Shown here: piece after piece, positions 16,741 through 26,099 of the stretch
Position numbering within the stretch: the stretch's first letter is position 1
Layout: each line of letters opens with the position of its first letter
DNA from: JAJTHC01 sp044358835
GTDB lineage: Bacteria > Cyanobacteriota > Vampirovibrionia > Vampirovibrionales > JAJTHC01
Direction of reading: 5' to 3'
Length of the DNA stretch: 64,000 nucleotides
NCBI GenBank assembly: GCA_044358835.1
Contig: JBIKNF010000001.1
Coordinates: 62,001 to 126,000, forward strand
Translations under genes and position numbers: made by a program
The notes under the pieces: generated by a model
Databases searched by the model: none
The model's input: only the letters and a program-made list of their open reading frames with translations
Told to the model about the DNA's origin: nothing

Positions 16741-19614
16741 TCACAAATACAAGGCCGTGACACTCGCCGTCTCTTTTAAAAAGCCAGCCAAATCCCCTTC
16801 ATACACCACATGACCCCCCAACGCGTCCGCTTCAGGGCCCATGTCCACCACCCAATCGGCGGCTTCACGAATAAATTGCGTATTATGCTCAATCACAATC
16901 ACCGTATGCCCCACCTTCACAAGGCGTTGCAACGCTTTTACCAACACGGGTACATCGCTCATATGTAAGCCTCGTGTGGGTTCATCAAACAAAAAAAGCG
17001 ACGGCTTGGCAACAGGCTTGTCTTCCACAGGCAAATACGGCGCCAACTTCAAGCGCTGGGCTTCACCGCCTGAAAGGGTCGTCGTCGCTTGCCCCATAGG
17101 CAGATACCCCAACCCCAGATCCACCAAGCACTGCAAACGCTTGCGTACCTTTGGGGCGGTTTTGAAAAATTGCATGGCTTCTTCCACGCTAAGGCCTAAC
17201 ACATCGTGAATATGACGGCCAAACAACTCTACGGAAAGGACGCTTTCTTGAAATCGCTTGCCGTTACAGTCGCTACAAAGCATCGTCATATTCGCCATAA
17301 ATTGCATGTCAATGCTTACTTCGCCTAGGCCTTCGCAGGTTTCACAGCGTCCGCCTTTGCTATTAAAAGAAAAATGCCCAGCATTCAAGCCCAAGGCCTT
17401 GGCCTTGACTGATTCACTAAAAAGCTTACGGATTTCATCATACGCTTTGACCACTGTGGCGGGGTTTGAACGCGATGAACGAGCGGGGGTGGATTGATCC
17501 ACCCACACAACACCCCCTGTAAAATGTTCTAAGCCTTCAATGCCCACGCACGGCAACACGTCAAAGGCGGGCAAGTCGCCTTGGGCATTTAACACCTGCC
17601 CGTACAACGTTTGCACCAGCAAACTAGACTTTCCTGATCCACTAACGCCTGTTACACAGCTTAACTGCCCAACAGGGAATCGAACGTTGATGTTTTTAAG
17701 ATTGTAACCACTGGCGCCATAAATGTTTAAGTACTGCGTGGCGGGTTCAAGGGGAGCGGGCTTGAACTGTTTTGGCGCTTTTAAGCCTTTGGCGGTTTGG
17801 GTGTCGCTTTTTAAAAGCGACGCATACGTGCCTTGAAAGAGAATGTTGCCTCCATGTTTGCCACTGCCTAAGCCCATGTCAATCACAGCATCTGCGTGCT
17901 TCATGACTTCAGGGTCATGTTCAACCAACACCACAGTATTGCCCAAGTCCTTTAACTGTATCAGAACACTCATCAAGTGCTGGGTGTCTCGCGGGTGCAA
18001 GCCCACGGTGGGTTCATCCAACACGTAGAGCGTTTCAGTTAGTTCACTGCCAATGGAAGAAATCAACTGCACCCGATGCGCTTCCCCAGAAGAAAGACTT
18101 CTTAAGGGACGCAACAAAGGCAAGTAGCCTAAACCAACGGCTTCAAGCCATTGCAACCGTTGTAGGAGCGATCTCCACGCATCCACTGCCAAACGAGGCA
18201 AATGCTTCGGCACAGGAAGCTCAAGGCCCTTGAATCGTTTAAGAAGATCTTGCACAGGCGTTTTGAGCCAATCTTCATAGCTCAACGCAAGCAGTTTCGT
18301 TTCTTTGGCCAAGGGATTCAGCCGACTGCCCCCACAGGCCGTACATTCAAAATACCCCCGATACTTGGCCAAATGCATACGCACATGCATTTTATAGCGC
18401 TTACTTTCCAAGTGCGAAAAAAACGGACGAATCCCGACAAACCCTCCAAAGCCGTCCCATATTTGGCGTTGATCTTCAGGGCTTAGGGCGTCATACGCCA
18501 CATTGATCGGAATACCGTGGCGCTTAGCTTCTTGTTCTAGGTGGAGTTGCACGTCACGATAAGAGGGTGTTTGAAACGCGTGCACCGCACCGCCTCGCAG
18601 GCTTTCCTTTTTGTTGGGAATGATGCGTGCTTCATCCAAGCCCATGACACGCCCGTAGCCCTCGCAAGTCGAGCACGCCCCTTGAGGGTGCATGTAATGA
18701 AAATGGTGCGGACTTAAAGGCGGAATGCTCTGCCCGCAGTCGAAGCATCCGTTACTGGTGAGCAAGATTTTGGTGATGATGGTGTCGCCTGTTTTGAGAT
18801 GAGCCACCCAAGCGATGCCCTTATCACTGCCTAAAAGTTCGAGGCTCTGATTGACTCGGTTGATGACATCATTGAAGCGATTAAGCAAGGCATCGTCGAT
18901 GTTGCCCTTGAACTTAAAGCGATCCAACAAAAAGCAGAGCTGTTGCTTTTCATGCACATAATCGTTTTTCCATGTAGGCATAGATTCGCTCAGCATCACA
19001 GGTTTGAGATTCACATCTAGGATGCGATCATAACCCAAGCCAAATAAGACTGCATACAAGGGTTTCATCAATTTTTTGGGGACTTGTAAACTCAAGTACA
19101 CGGCAGTATCCGCAGGTAAATCTGCAAATAGATAAGCAGGCACATCTTCCGAAAGGTTCTGCACCAAGCGATGCGACCCGCAACGAGAGCAAGTCTTTTC
19201 GCCCAAGTAATAAAAGAGTTGTGCCAAATAATCAATCGCATCAATGCTCACCCCGACGGTGGCTCGTGCATTGGTGATCGGGTTATGTTGAGACAACCCC
19301 ACGGCGGGTGGGATGTTATGGACTTCTTCCACCCGAGCCTTTTGGAATTGTTCCATAAATTGTCGCGCGTAAGACGACAGCGATTCCATGAAGCGACGCT
19401 TGCCTTCGGCGTACAGCGTGTCAAAAGCGAGGGATGATTTTCCACAGCCTGAAGGCCCTGTAATAACGGTGAGTTGGTTGAGGGGAATGTCGACATCGAG
19501 ATGTTTGAGGTTATGCTCATACGCCCCTCGAATGCGGATGCAGTCAAAAAGGGCGGAAGAGTCTTCTGAAGCATTCAAGACGGTCTTTTCTGTAAGGGGT
19601 GAATCGACAGACAT
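16741..19614 (-). CDS. UvrA-family ABC ATPase, divergent excinuclease subunit A
   Basis: A 957 aa protein with the full UvrA plan: first Walker A GPSGCGKSS (residues 53-61; canonical GLSGSGKSS), zinc site CFDCG ... CSTCEG, first signature LSSGEAHR (canonical LSGGEAQR), Walker B VLDEPTVGLHPRD, second Walker A GVSGSGKSS, zinc knuckle CETCEGLG ... CSDCNGKRF, second signature LSGGEAQR, and FLFDEPTRGLHMSD. UvrA finds bulky DNA lesions and loads UvrB. The length is close to canonical UvrA, but the substitutions and divergent N-terminal blocks recall UvrA2-like paralogues. It follows fabF by 72 bases and may be read through from the fab operon. Confidence 0.88.
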   Translation of the reverse strand: MSVDSPLTEKTVLNASEDSSALFDCIRIRGAYEHNLKHLDVDIPLNQLTVITGPSGCGKSSLAFDTLYAEGKRRFMESLSSYARQFMEQFQKARVEEVHNIPPAVGLSQHNPITNARATVGVSIDAIDYLAQLFYYLGEKTCSRCGSHRLVQNLSEDVPAYLFADLPADTAVYLSLQVPKKLMKPLYAVLFGLGYDRILDVNLKPVMLSESMPTWKNDYVHEKQQLCFLLDRFKFKGNIDDALLNRFNDVINRVNQSLELLGSDKGIAWVAHLKTGDTIITKILLTSNGCFDCGQSIPPLSPHHFHYMHPQGACSTCEGYGRVMGLDEARIIPNKKESLRGGAVHAFQTPSYRDVQLHLEQEAKRHGIPINVAYDALSPEDQRQIWDGFGGFVGIRPFFSHLESKRYKMHVRMHLAKYRGYFECTACGGSRLNPLAKETKLLALSYEDWLKTPVQDLLKRFKGLELPVPKHLPRLAVDAWRSLLQRLQWLEAVGLGYLPLLRPLRSLSSGEAHRVQLISSIGSELTETLYVLDEPTVGLHPRDTQHLMSVLIQLKDLGNTVVLVEHDPEVMKHADAVIDMGLGSGKHGGNILFQGTYASLLKSDTQTAKGLKAPKQFKPAPLEPATQYLNIYGASGYNLKNINVRFPVGQLSCVTGVSGSGKSSLLVQTLYGQVLNAQGDLPAFDVLPCVGIEGLEHFTGGVVWVDQSTPARSSRSNPATVVKAYDEIRKLFSESVKAKALGLNAGHFSFNSKGGRCETCEGLGEVSIDMQFMANMTMLCSDCNGKRFQESVLSVELFGRHIHDVLGLSVEEAMQFFKTAPKVRKRLQCLVDLGLGYLPMGQATTTLSGGEAQRLKLAPYLPVEDKPVAKPSLFLFDEPTRGLHMSDVPVLVKALQRLVKVGHTVIVIEHNTQFIREAADWVVDMGPEADALGGHVVYEGDLAGFLKETASVTALYL

Positions 19615-19686
19615 CAGGACACCTGTTTCATTAGATGAAGTTTTTTATTGGAAGAGGTAATTTGATCAGGTGAACACTGATCTCTT

Positions 19687-20937
19687 CTAAGCTTCAAAGC
19701 GTTTGATGATGAGGCAACTGTTGTGACCCCCAAAGCCAAAGGAGTTGGACATGGCATAAGTAAAGTTTTCCACCTTGCGAGCGGTGTGAGGCACATAGTC
19801 TAAATCACAGCCTTCATCGGGGTTGTCCAAGTTAATGGTGGGCGGAACGGTTTGATGCAACAAAGCCTCAATACAAATAATCGCTTCAATGGCACCTGTG
19901 GCTCCCAACATGTGACCATGCATACTTTTGGTAGACGACACCAACAAGCCGTTATGGGCATATTCCCCAAACACACGTTTAATCGCGACCGTTTCCGCCA
20001 AATCACCCAATGGCGTTGAAGTTCCATGGGCATTGATGTAATTAATGGCGTTAGGTTCGAGATCTGCTGAACGCAAGGCGGCCGTCATCGCACGAGACGC
20101 CCCTAAGCCTTCTTTGTGAGGCATCACAATGTCAAAGGCATCGGAAGAGCGGCCGTAGCCCACAAGTTCCGCATAGATTTTCGCCCCACGGGCTTTGGCG
20201 ATCTCATAATCTTCTAAGATCAAGACACCCGCCCCTTCTGAAATCACAAAGCCGTCACGGTCTTTGTCAAACGGTCGGCTGGCATGTTCAGGGTCGTCAT
20301 TACGACCTGTTAAGGCTTTCATGTTGTTAAAACCAGCCACAGCAACTGCGGTTAGGGGGGCTTCGGCCCCACCAGCGACAACGGCATCACATTCGCCGGC
20401 TTGAATCATTTTAACCGCTTGCCCAATGCAATCGGTACCTGTGGCACAGGCGGTCACCAAAGCAAAGTTAGGTCCTGTAATCCCCAGTTCAATGGAAATA
20501 CGACCGCACGCCATGTCTGGAATCATCATTGGAACTAAGAAGGGCGAGGCTTTGCCGTAACCCTTTTCCATACTGGCAATCACCGTTTCTTCCATGGTGA
20601 TTAACCCACCAGAACCTGTGCCTACCACTACGCCCATGCGGTGTTTTTCAACATGACCTTCAATGCCAGAATCTTCATAGGCTTGAATAGCAGCCACCAG
20701 TCCCAACTGGGCAAAGCGATCCATACGACGGGCTTTTTTCTTGTCCATGTAATCTTCAGGATTAAAGCCCACAATTTCCCCTGCCACTTTACAGGTGCGT
20801 CTTTCTTCGGGGATGACTTCAATAAAGCGAATACCACTACGGCCTGCTTCGAGGTTTTCCCATAATTCGGCATTATTTTTGCCCATTGGCGAAATACTGC
20901 CCATTCCAGTTACAACGACACGTTTTTGACTCATCAT
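19687..20937 (-). CDS. fabF: 3-oxoacyl-ACP synthase II
   Basis: KAS II condenses malonyl-ACP with growing acyl-ACP in fatty acid elongation. The Cys-His-His triad appears as VTACATGTDC (nucleophile Cys), NAHGTSTPLGD, and STKSMHGHMLGATGA, with the C-terminal NSFGFGGHN. Normal length of about 416 aa. I use the ATG at 20937; an in-frame GTG four codons upstream (20949) and an ATG at 20934 are alternatives. It is the last fab gene of the cluster, about 90 bases after acpP, and the order acpP-fabF is the common bacterial one. Confidence 0.96.
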   Translation of the reverse strand: MMSQKRVVVTGMGSISPMGKNNAELWENLEAGRSGIRFIEVIPEERRTCKVAGEIVGFNPEDYMDKKKARRMDRFAQLGLVAAIQAYEDSGIEGHVEKHRMGVVVGTGSGGLITMEETVIASMEKGYGKASPFLVPMMIPDMACGRISIELGITGPNFALVTACATGTDCIGQAVKMIQAGECDAVVAGGAEAPLTAVAVAGFNNMKALTGRNDDPEHASRPFDKDRDGFVISEGAGVLILEDYEIAKARGAKIYAELVGYGRSSDAFDIVMPHKEGLGASRAMTAALRSADLEPNAINYINAHGTSTPLGDLAETVAIKRVFGEYAHNGLLVSSTKSMHGHMLGATGAIEAIICIEALLHQTVPPTINLDNPDEGCDLDYVPHTARKVENFTYAMSNSFGFGGHNSCLIIKRFEA

Positions 20938-21025
20938 CAGGGGATCCACTTAGTTTAATTTTTGACGTAAAAAAGGGGGATGAAGGTCTTCTACTGAAGA
21001 CCTTCCATACAAATCAAGAGGAAAC

Positions 21026-21259
21026 CTACTGGTTACGCTCGACATAGTTTACGGCATCCTGAATGGTGGCGATTTTTTCAGCGTCTTCATCAGGAATTTC
21101 GCATCCAAATTCTTCTTCTAAGGCCATGACCAATTCAACCGTATCTAAAGAATCCGCACCCAAATCTTGCTGAAAATTGGCTTCAGGCTTAACTTGGTCT
21201 TCTTCAACATTCAACTGTTCAATGACGACTTTTTTAACACGATCTAATACGCTAGACAT
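21026..21259 (-). CDS. acpP: Acyl carrier protein
   Basis: A 77 aa acidic protein that carries acyl chains on phosphopantetheine attached to the Ser of GADSLDTVELVM. The helix I segment VLDRVKKVVIEQL and the helix III end FGCEIPDEDAEKIATIQDAV are typical. The ATG at 21259 has GGAG about ten bases upstream and gives the standard N-terminus; the longer frame starting at 21292 would add 11 unrelated residues. It lies between fabG and fabF in the fatty acid operon. Confidence 0.96.
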   Translation of the reverse strand: MSSVLDRVKKVVIEQLNVEEDQVKPEANFQQDLGADSLDTVELVMALEEEFGCEIPDEDAEKIATIQDAVNYVERNQ

Positions 21260-21322
21260 ATTATTTATTCTCCAATTTAAATATGGGGCCATTTGCCCAC
21301 TACTTATAATGACGTATCAAGC

Positions 21323-22060
21323 TTAAAATACAAGCCCACCGTCCACACCAATGACTTGCCCAGTAATATACTGCCCGTGGGTGGCTAAAAACAGCACCGT
21401 ATTGGCAATATCTTCAGGGCGCCCAAAGCGTTTTAAAGGAATGGCGTTGAGCAATTGATCCTTGTGAGGCAAATCGCCTGTCATATCCGTTTCAATAAAG
21501 CCGGGGGCAATGGCGTTACAGGTCACGCCTCTGGCACCGAGTTCTTTGGCAACCGTTTTGCTTAAGCCAATTAATCCGGCTTTTGCGGCGGCATAATTGA
21601 CTTGCCCTGCATTACCGTAGACACCCACAACGCTTGAAATGTTAATAATGGTGCCTTTGCGTTGCTTCATCATGACTTTTCCCGCCGCACGAGTGGTATG
21701 AAAAACGCCTGTGAGATTCGTTTGAATCACGGCATCCCAGTCTTCATCTTTCATGCGAATCATCAGCGTGTCTCGGGTAATGCCTGCATTATTAACGAGT
21801 ACATCGACAGAACCAAAATCAGCCACCACGTCATCAATCAAGGCTTGGCAGGCTTTAGGGTCCCCCGCGTCAGACGCATAGGCTTTAACGGTTTGACCCG
21901 TCTCAGCAGAAAGGGTGCTGGCCAATTCATCCGCCTTTGCGCGACTTGAATGGTAGGTAAAGGCGACTTCAAACCCGGCACGCGCCAACGTTTCTACGCA
22001 GGCTTTACCAATGCCTCGTGAGCCTCCTGTTACAATCGCCACTTGTTTTTGTGCGTTCAT
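21323..22060 (-). CDS. fabG: 3-oxoacyl-ACP reductase
   Basis: NADPH-dependent reduction of beta-ketoacyl-ACP, the first reductive step of elongation. A 245 aa short-chain dehydrogenase with the cofactor loop TGGSRGIGKAC, NNAGITRD, catalytic Ser in INISSVVG, and YAAAKAGL (Tyr-x3-Lys). C-terminal GFIETDMT and GQVIGVDGG match FabG closely. Nineteen bases separate it from fabD upstream on the same strand. Confidence 0.96.
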   Translation of the reverse strand: MNAQKQVAIVTGGSRGIGKACVETLARAGFEVAFTYHSSRAKADELASTLSAETGQTVKAYASDAGDPKACQALIDDVVADFGSVDVLVNNAGITRDTLMIRMKDEDWDAVIQTNLTGVFHTTRAAGKVMMKQRKGTIINISSVVGVYGNAGQVNYAAAKAGLIGLSKTVAKELGARGVTCNAIAPGFIETDMTGDLPHKDQLLNAIPLKRFGRPEDIANTVLFLATHGQYITGQVIGVDGGLVF

Positions 22061-22078
22061 GTCAGTTCCTTTTCTTAA

Positions 22079-23065
22079 TTAAACGAGTGAAGACACCCCA
22101 CAGGTCTGAAAGGCTTCCACCACTTCAGCCAGTGATTCGGGGTCATACACATTGTAAACGTCCACTTCAGGGTAACTTTTCTTCATCAGTCCTGTTAGCA
22201 CTTTCCCTGGTCCAAACTCAATCACGGCATTCACACCAAGGCCTTCAACCAAGGTATGAAGGGTGTTTGTCCATTGAACACTTGAAGGCATTTGCTTGAT
22301 GGAAGCCGTTTTCAAATCGTTAGACGCTTGCTTGGCTTGCGCATCTACATTCGTGACCACAGGCATGCGGGCGTCTTGAAACGTTACGCGTTGCAACACA
22401 CGAGCAAAGGCTTCAGCAGGCACTTGCATTAAAGGGGAATGAAAGGCGCCACCCACAGGCAAGGGAATAACGCGCTTGGCTCCCGCTTCTTTAAGGGCAG
22501 GGGTGGCTTGTTCAATGCCTTGTAAAGTTCCCGAAATTACCTGTTGCGTAGGGCTATTGTCATTAGCGACTACAGCAATTTCACCATGGAGTTCAAGGGA
22601 AGCCAAGGCCTGTGTGATGCTTGTTGCACTAAGACCTAAGACGGCCGCCATGGTTCCTTCTGGAGCATCTTCCATAAGGCGCGCTCGCGTTTCAATAATT
22701 GGAACGACGTCTTCAAGACTCAAGGCGCCTGAAGCCACAAGGGCCGAAAATTCTCCCAAACTATGGCCGGCAACCGCCACTGGCGATAAATCTACCTGCG
22801 CCTTGAAGGCTTCATAAGCCGCCAAAGACACCGCCAAAATCGCAGGTTGCGTGTAAAGCGTGCGATTTAAGGCTTCGACTGGGCCGTGAAACATGATGTC
22901 TAGCAACGAACGCCCCGCTTCATCAGCAGGCATAAGGGCATTAGCTTGATTAAAGAGGGCTTTTAAATGGGTGCTGGATTCACAAAAGGCTTGCCCCATT
23001 CCCACGGATTGAGACCCTTGCCCTGGAAATAAAAATGCGACTTTTTTGCACTGCGTGGGACTCAT
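22079..23065 (-). CDS. fabD: Malonyl-CoA:ACP transacylase
   Basis: Transfers malonyl from CoA to ACP, supplying the extender for FabH/FabF. At 328 aa it has the oxyanion-loop motif FPGQGSQSVGMG, the nucleophile elbow GHSLGEFSA, a conserved Arg in IIETRARLM, and the active-site His in GGAFHSPLM. The ATG overlaps the fabH stop by four bases (ATGA), implying translational coupling. Confidence 0.95.
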   Translation of the reverse strand: MSPTQCKKVAFLFPGQGSQSVGMGQAFCESSTHLKALFNQANALMPADEAGRSLLDIMFHGPVEALNRTLYTQPAILAVSLAAYEAFKAQVDLSPVAVAGHSLGEFSALVASGALSLEDVVPIIETRARLMEDAPEGTMAAVLGLSATSITQALASLELHGEIAVVANDNSPTQQVISGTLQGIEQATPALKEAGAKRVIPLPVGGAFHSPLMQVPAEAFARVLQRVTFQDARMPVVTNVDAQAKQASNDLKTASIKQMPSSVQWTNTLHTLVEGLGVNAVIEFGPGKVLTGLMKKSYPEVDVYNVYDPESLAEVVEAFQTCGVSSLV

Positions 23066-24132
23066 GAAGCACGTCCTCCTTCTTGAGGGGGTTGGGTGTG
23101 GGCTATTTTTTCAAAGCTGGGCCCAGACCATATAAAGTAACTCGACGCCCAAGCCAAACCGCCTCCAAAACCACAGGTCATCACCCGGTTGCCGTTTTGA
23201 ATTTGACCGTTACGCACGGCTTCATCCAACGCCAAAGGCACAGAAGCAGCCGAGGTATTGCCGTACTTGTCCAAGTTAATCACCATTTTTTCGCGTGGAA
23301 TTCCTAAACGTTCGTTCATGGCATCCATAATGCGGATATTGGCTTGATGCAACACCAAGGCATCGATATCTTCAAGCGTTTCGCCTGCATTTTCAAGTGT
23401 TTGGCGAATGGAAGAGGGGACGACTCCTACTGCAAATTTAAACACCTCGCGTCCGTTCATTTGCACGTAAGGGTTACGTGGTGTGGGTTGAGGAAGAATG
23501 GGGCAGTTGACCAAGTCGTAATCGGCATGGAGCTCATCAGCCTTACTGCCGTCGAGATTCCCGTCATTGGCCAAAAAGCCATCGAACGTTTCACTGGCTT
23601 CTATGACCACGGCACCAGCGGCATCCCCAAATAAAACGCAGGTATTTCGATCGCTCCAATTCATGACGCGTGAATGGGCATCTGCCCCAATCACCAACGC
23701 TTTTTTGGCTGAACCAGACCGTAAAAATTGTTCTGCGGTAATTAAAGCGGCCACAAAACCTGTACAGGCCAACGCCAAATCAAAGCCAAAAGATTTGCTC
23801 GCCCCTATCGCCGTTTGAATGCGAGACGCCATGGCGGGGTAGCGTTCATCAGGAGTGGTGGTGGCTACAATAATGAGATCAATTTCAACGCCATCAACCC
23901 CTGCCATGGCCAAGGCTTGTTTGGATGCTTCAACCCCTAAATCAGTGAGCATTTCATCCCCACTCAACACATGGCGAGTGCGAATCCCTGTGCGTGTTTG
24001 AATCCATTCATCGGTGGTTTCCACCATTTTGGCCATGTCGTCATTGTTCAATACAGTCGGTGGCACTGAAGAACCCACCCCCACTATTTTTACGCCATAG
24101 GGCTTGGTTGGTTGCTTAGGATTGTTGACCAC
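23062..24132 (-). CDS. fabH: 3-oxoacyl-ACP synthase III
   Basis: Starts fatty acid synthesis by condensing acetyl-CoA with malonyl-ACP. The 356 aa protein has the Cys nucleophile in LACTGFVAAL, the His of LHQANIRI, and the Asn of DKYGNTSAAS, the KAS III triad. It carries roughly 25 extra residues at the C-terminus compared with E. coli FabH (SGPSFEKIAHTQPPQEGG). Overlaps fabD by four bases and follows plsX by 15. Confidence 0.95.
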   Translation of the reverse strand: MVNNPKQPTKPYGVKIVGVGSSVPPTVLNNDDMAKMVETTDEWIQTRTGIRTRHVLSGDEMLTDLGVEASKQALAMAGVDGVEIDLIIVATTTPDERYPAMASRIQTAIGASKSFGFDLALACTGFVAALITAEQFLRSGSAKKALVIGADAHSRVMNWSDRNTCVLFGDAAGAVVIEASETFDGFLANDGNLDGSKADELHADYDLVNCPILPQPTPRNPYVQMNGREVFKFAVGVVPSSIRQTLENAGETLEDIDALVLHQANIRIMDAMNERLGIPREKMVINLDKYGNTSAASVPLALDEAVRNGQIQNGNRVMTCGFGGGLAWASSYFIWSGPSFEKIAHTQPPQEGGRAS

Positions 24133-24147
24133 GTGTTTTCCTCACTC

Positions 24148-25206
24148 TCACACACTAATTTGGGAAGCTTCCCCCGCTTCAGCAAGGTTAAACGCTTCTA
24201 AATTCAAACGAGACGCTTCAATCATTTTACTCATCACATCGCCTTTAACACCGGCAACGGCCAAGCGAATCGCGTTTTCAATCGCCAACGCCGAACTCCC
24301 CCCATGGGCAATAATACAAATGCCGTTAATGCCTAAAAGCAATGCCCCCCCTACGTATTCATGATGAATATGCTTGCGCGCTTTTTCTAAAATGGGCTTT
24401 GCCAATACGGCCACTAATTTCGTCCAAACGCTTCGGGTCAGTTCTTGCTTAATGAGACGCCCAAATAAAGTCGCCATGCCTTCGGCAGATTTTAACGCCA
24501 CATTGCCTGAAAAACCGTCACATACAATGACGTCAAACTCACTGGTGAAAAAGTCGCGTCCTTCGGCGTTGCCTGCAAAGCCTAAATCAGGCGCCGACTG
24601 CAACAAGGCAAACGCTTCTTTGGTAAAGGCATTGCCTTTTCCTTCTTCAGAACCAATGTTTAATAGCCCCAATTTCGGCTGTTCAATGCCGTACACCCCT
24701 TGCATGTAAGCACGCCCCAAACGAGCAAATTGCACCAAGAGTTCTGGTGTACAATCGGCGTTTGCACCCCCATCGATCATTAAAGTAGGAGTACGTTGAG
24801 AGGGCAACGCCACGCCAATAGCGGGTCGGTCGACCCCTTTAATGCGCCCAATGTTAAACAACGTGGCTGCTAGTGCAGCACCTGTTGAACCAGCGGCGAC
24901 CATGGCATCCACATGGCCTTCTTTGACGCGTCGAGCAGTAACCGCAATAGACGCGTTCTTTTTCTTACGCAAGGCCACGGTGGGGGCTTCATCCATCCCA
25001 ATTTCATCAAGGGCTTCTATAATCCGTAAGTCTAACCCACGGGTGTCATACTTGTCGAGCTCGGCTTGAATCACAGCGGGGTTTCCCACCAATTCCACCG
25101 CCACTCCATAAACCTTCGCCCCTTGAATGGCCCCCTTGACGGTTTCAACGGGGGCGTAATCTCCGCCCATGGCATCTAATGCAATTACAATTGGCTGATT
25201 TGCCAT
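24148..25206 (-). CDS. plsX: Phosphate acyltransferase PlsX
   Basis: Makes acyl-phosphate from acyl-ACP, linking fatty acid synthesis to phospholipid synthesis via PlsY. The N-terminal block ALDAMGGDYAP and internal VAAGSTGAALAA, DGGANADCTPE, LLNIGSEEGKGN and CDGFSGNVALK are family hallmarks. The ATG at 25206 is chosen since GAGGGAG sits seven bases ahead; the longer frame would need a TTG. It follows rpmF, the classic rpmF-plsX-fabH order. Confidence 0.95.
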   Translation of the reverse strand: MANQPIVIALDAMGGDYAPVETVKGAIQGAKVYGVAVELVGNPAVIQAELDKYDTRGLDLRIIEALDEIGMDEAPTVALRKKKNASIAVTARRVKEGHVDAMVAAGSTGAALAATLFNIGRIKGVDRPAIGVALPSQRTPTLMIDGGANADCTPELLVQFARLGRAYMQGVYGIEQPKLGLLNIGSEEGKGNAFTKEAFALLQSAPDLGFAGNAEGRDFFTSEFDVIVCDGFSGNVALKSAEGMATLFGRLIKQELTRSVWTKLVAVLAKPILEKARKHIHHEYVGGALLLGINGICIIAHGGSSALAIENAIRLAVAGVKGDVMSKMIEASRLNLEAFNLAEAGEASQISV

Positions 25207-25288
25207 GAAAGACTCCCTCAATTAGGAAAAACCCAGGTCGACTAACGAAACTTAAACGCAAGCAAACGCCCCGTTAAAAATGAAGCGA

Positions 25289-25618
25289 CTAGTCGTTTGC
25301 GTCATCTTCCGCTTTGGGTTCCACGACGCCTTCAGCAGGGGCAACAACTTGATCATGATCACAATGTTCGTCCTGCACATGTTCAGGGGCTTCAATGCCG
25401 TTTTGAAGTTGAGATTGCACTTGATCAAACCCGCTTTTCTTGGCGAAACGAGGGGACACGATGCGTCCATTATAAAAACCGCAAACGGTGCAAACCGCAT
25501 GGGTTAATTTGGGGCTTCCGCAGTTGGTACAGAAGGTCACCGCTGTGGGGAGCGCCTTCCAGTTCGCGCGACGGGCGCGCTTGTCGGCTTTACCACGACG
25601 TTGCTTAGGTACTGGCAT
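25289..25618 (-). CDS. rpmF: 50S ribosomal protein L32 with acidic C-terminal extension
   Basis: The first ~57 residues are a normal zinc-ribbon L32: MPVPKQRRGKADKRARRANW, then CTNCGSPKLTHAVCTVCGFYNGR with two CxxC pairs. The protein continues to 109 aa with a Glu/Asp/His/Gln-rich tail (VQDEHCDHDQVV) that ordinary L32 lacks. The start codon and the L32 core are unambiguous. First gene of the rpmF-plsX-fabHDG-acpP-fabF cluster, a common coupling of ribosome and membrane synthesis. The tail could be lineage-specific or arise from loss of the original stop. Confidence 0.93.
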   Translation of the reverse strand: MPVPKQRRGKADKRARRANWKALPTAVTFCTNCGSPKLTHAVCTVCGFYNGRIVSPRFAKKSGFDQVQSQLQNGIEAPEHVQDEHCDHDQVVAPAEGVVEPKAEDDAND

Positions 25619-25933
25619 GTTTGAAATCCTTTATTGTTGCTAGAGCTTTCGTCTAAAAGACGTAACACTGCTAAAGTTTCCCTTAAACAAACTCGAATTG
25701 CAAGTTTCTTTTTTATTTTGTTACGTTCTTTAAAAAGCCCCTTCCGGTAGAAGGCTTTAGATTGTTTGAGGGAAATTGAGGTCCAAAGGCTTGACTCCCT
25801 TTTCTGTTCATCGTACATTAAAGGCTGTGAGGGTTCATCTTCTGCTGTTTAACGCTTTATGTGAAAAGTGGCGGGCATTCTGATTAATCCACACAAACGT
25901 TTTGATCGTCCCTATGTAATTTTTCCTATGTAA
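25619..25933. other. Intergenic region between rpmF and tRNA-Gln
   Basis: About 315 bases without a convincing gene. yceD, the usual gene before rpmF, is absent. On the minus strand, AAAGCCTTC followed shortly by GGAAGGGGC and TTTTT near 25735-25765 looks like an attenuator or terminator in the long rpmF leader. No promoter stands out clearly. Confidence 0.4.
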
Positions 25934-26005
25934 TGGGGTATCGCCAAGCGGTAAGGCATCTGGTTTTGGTCCAGACATCCGGAGGTTCGAATCCTTCTAC
26001 CCCAG
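25934..26005 (+). tRNA. tRNA-Gln (anticodon TTG)
   Basis: A complete cloverleaf: acceptor arms TGGGGTA and TACCCCA, D arm GCCAAGCGGTAAGGC, anticodon stem TCTGG/CCAGA with loop holding TTG, and T arm with GGTTCGAATCC. The discriminator is G, and the 3' CCA is not encoded. A strong terminator follows within ten bases. Confidence 0.96.
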
Positions 26006-26008
26006 TTT

Positions 26009-26044
26009 AACTCCCCTTTCCTTTAGGGCAAGGGGAGTTTTTTT
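26009..26044 (+). terminator. Rho-independent terminator of tRNA-Gln
   Basis: AACTCCCC and GGGGAGTT form an 8-bp stem, followed directly by a run of T residues to 26044. It begins four bases after the tRNA. Confidence 0.85.
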
Positions 26045-26099
26045 GAGGACTTTTTTAATATAGTTTTTCAAAGAGGGTTGGGCTTCTTCAAAAGCTTTA

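Noticed and set aside
25537..25818. 93 aa minus-strand frame overlapping the rpmF start
   Set aside because: It overlaps the L32 N-terminus in another frame, is Lys/Arg-rich without motif, and does not resemble YceD, the usual neighbour.
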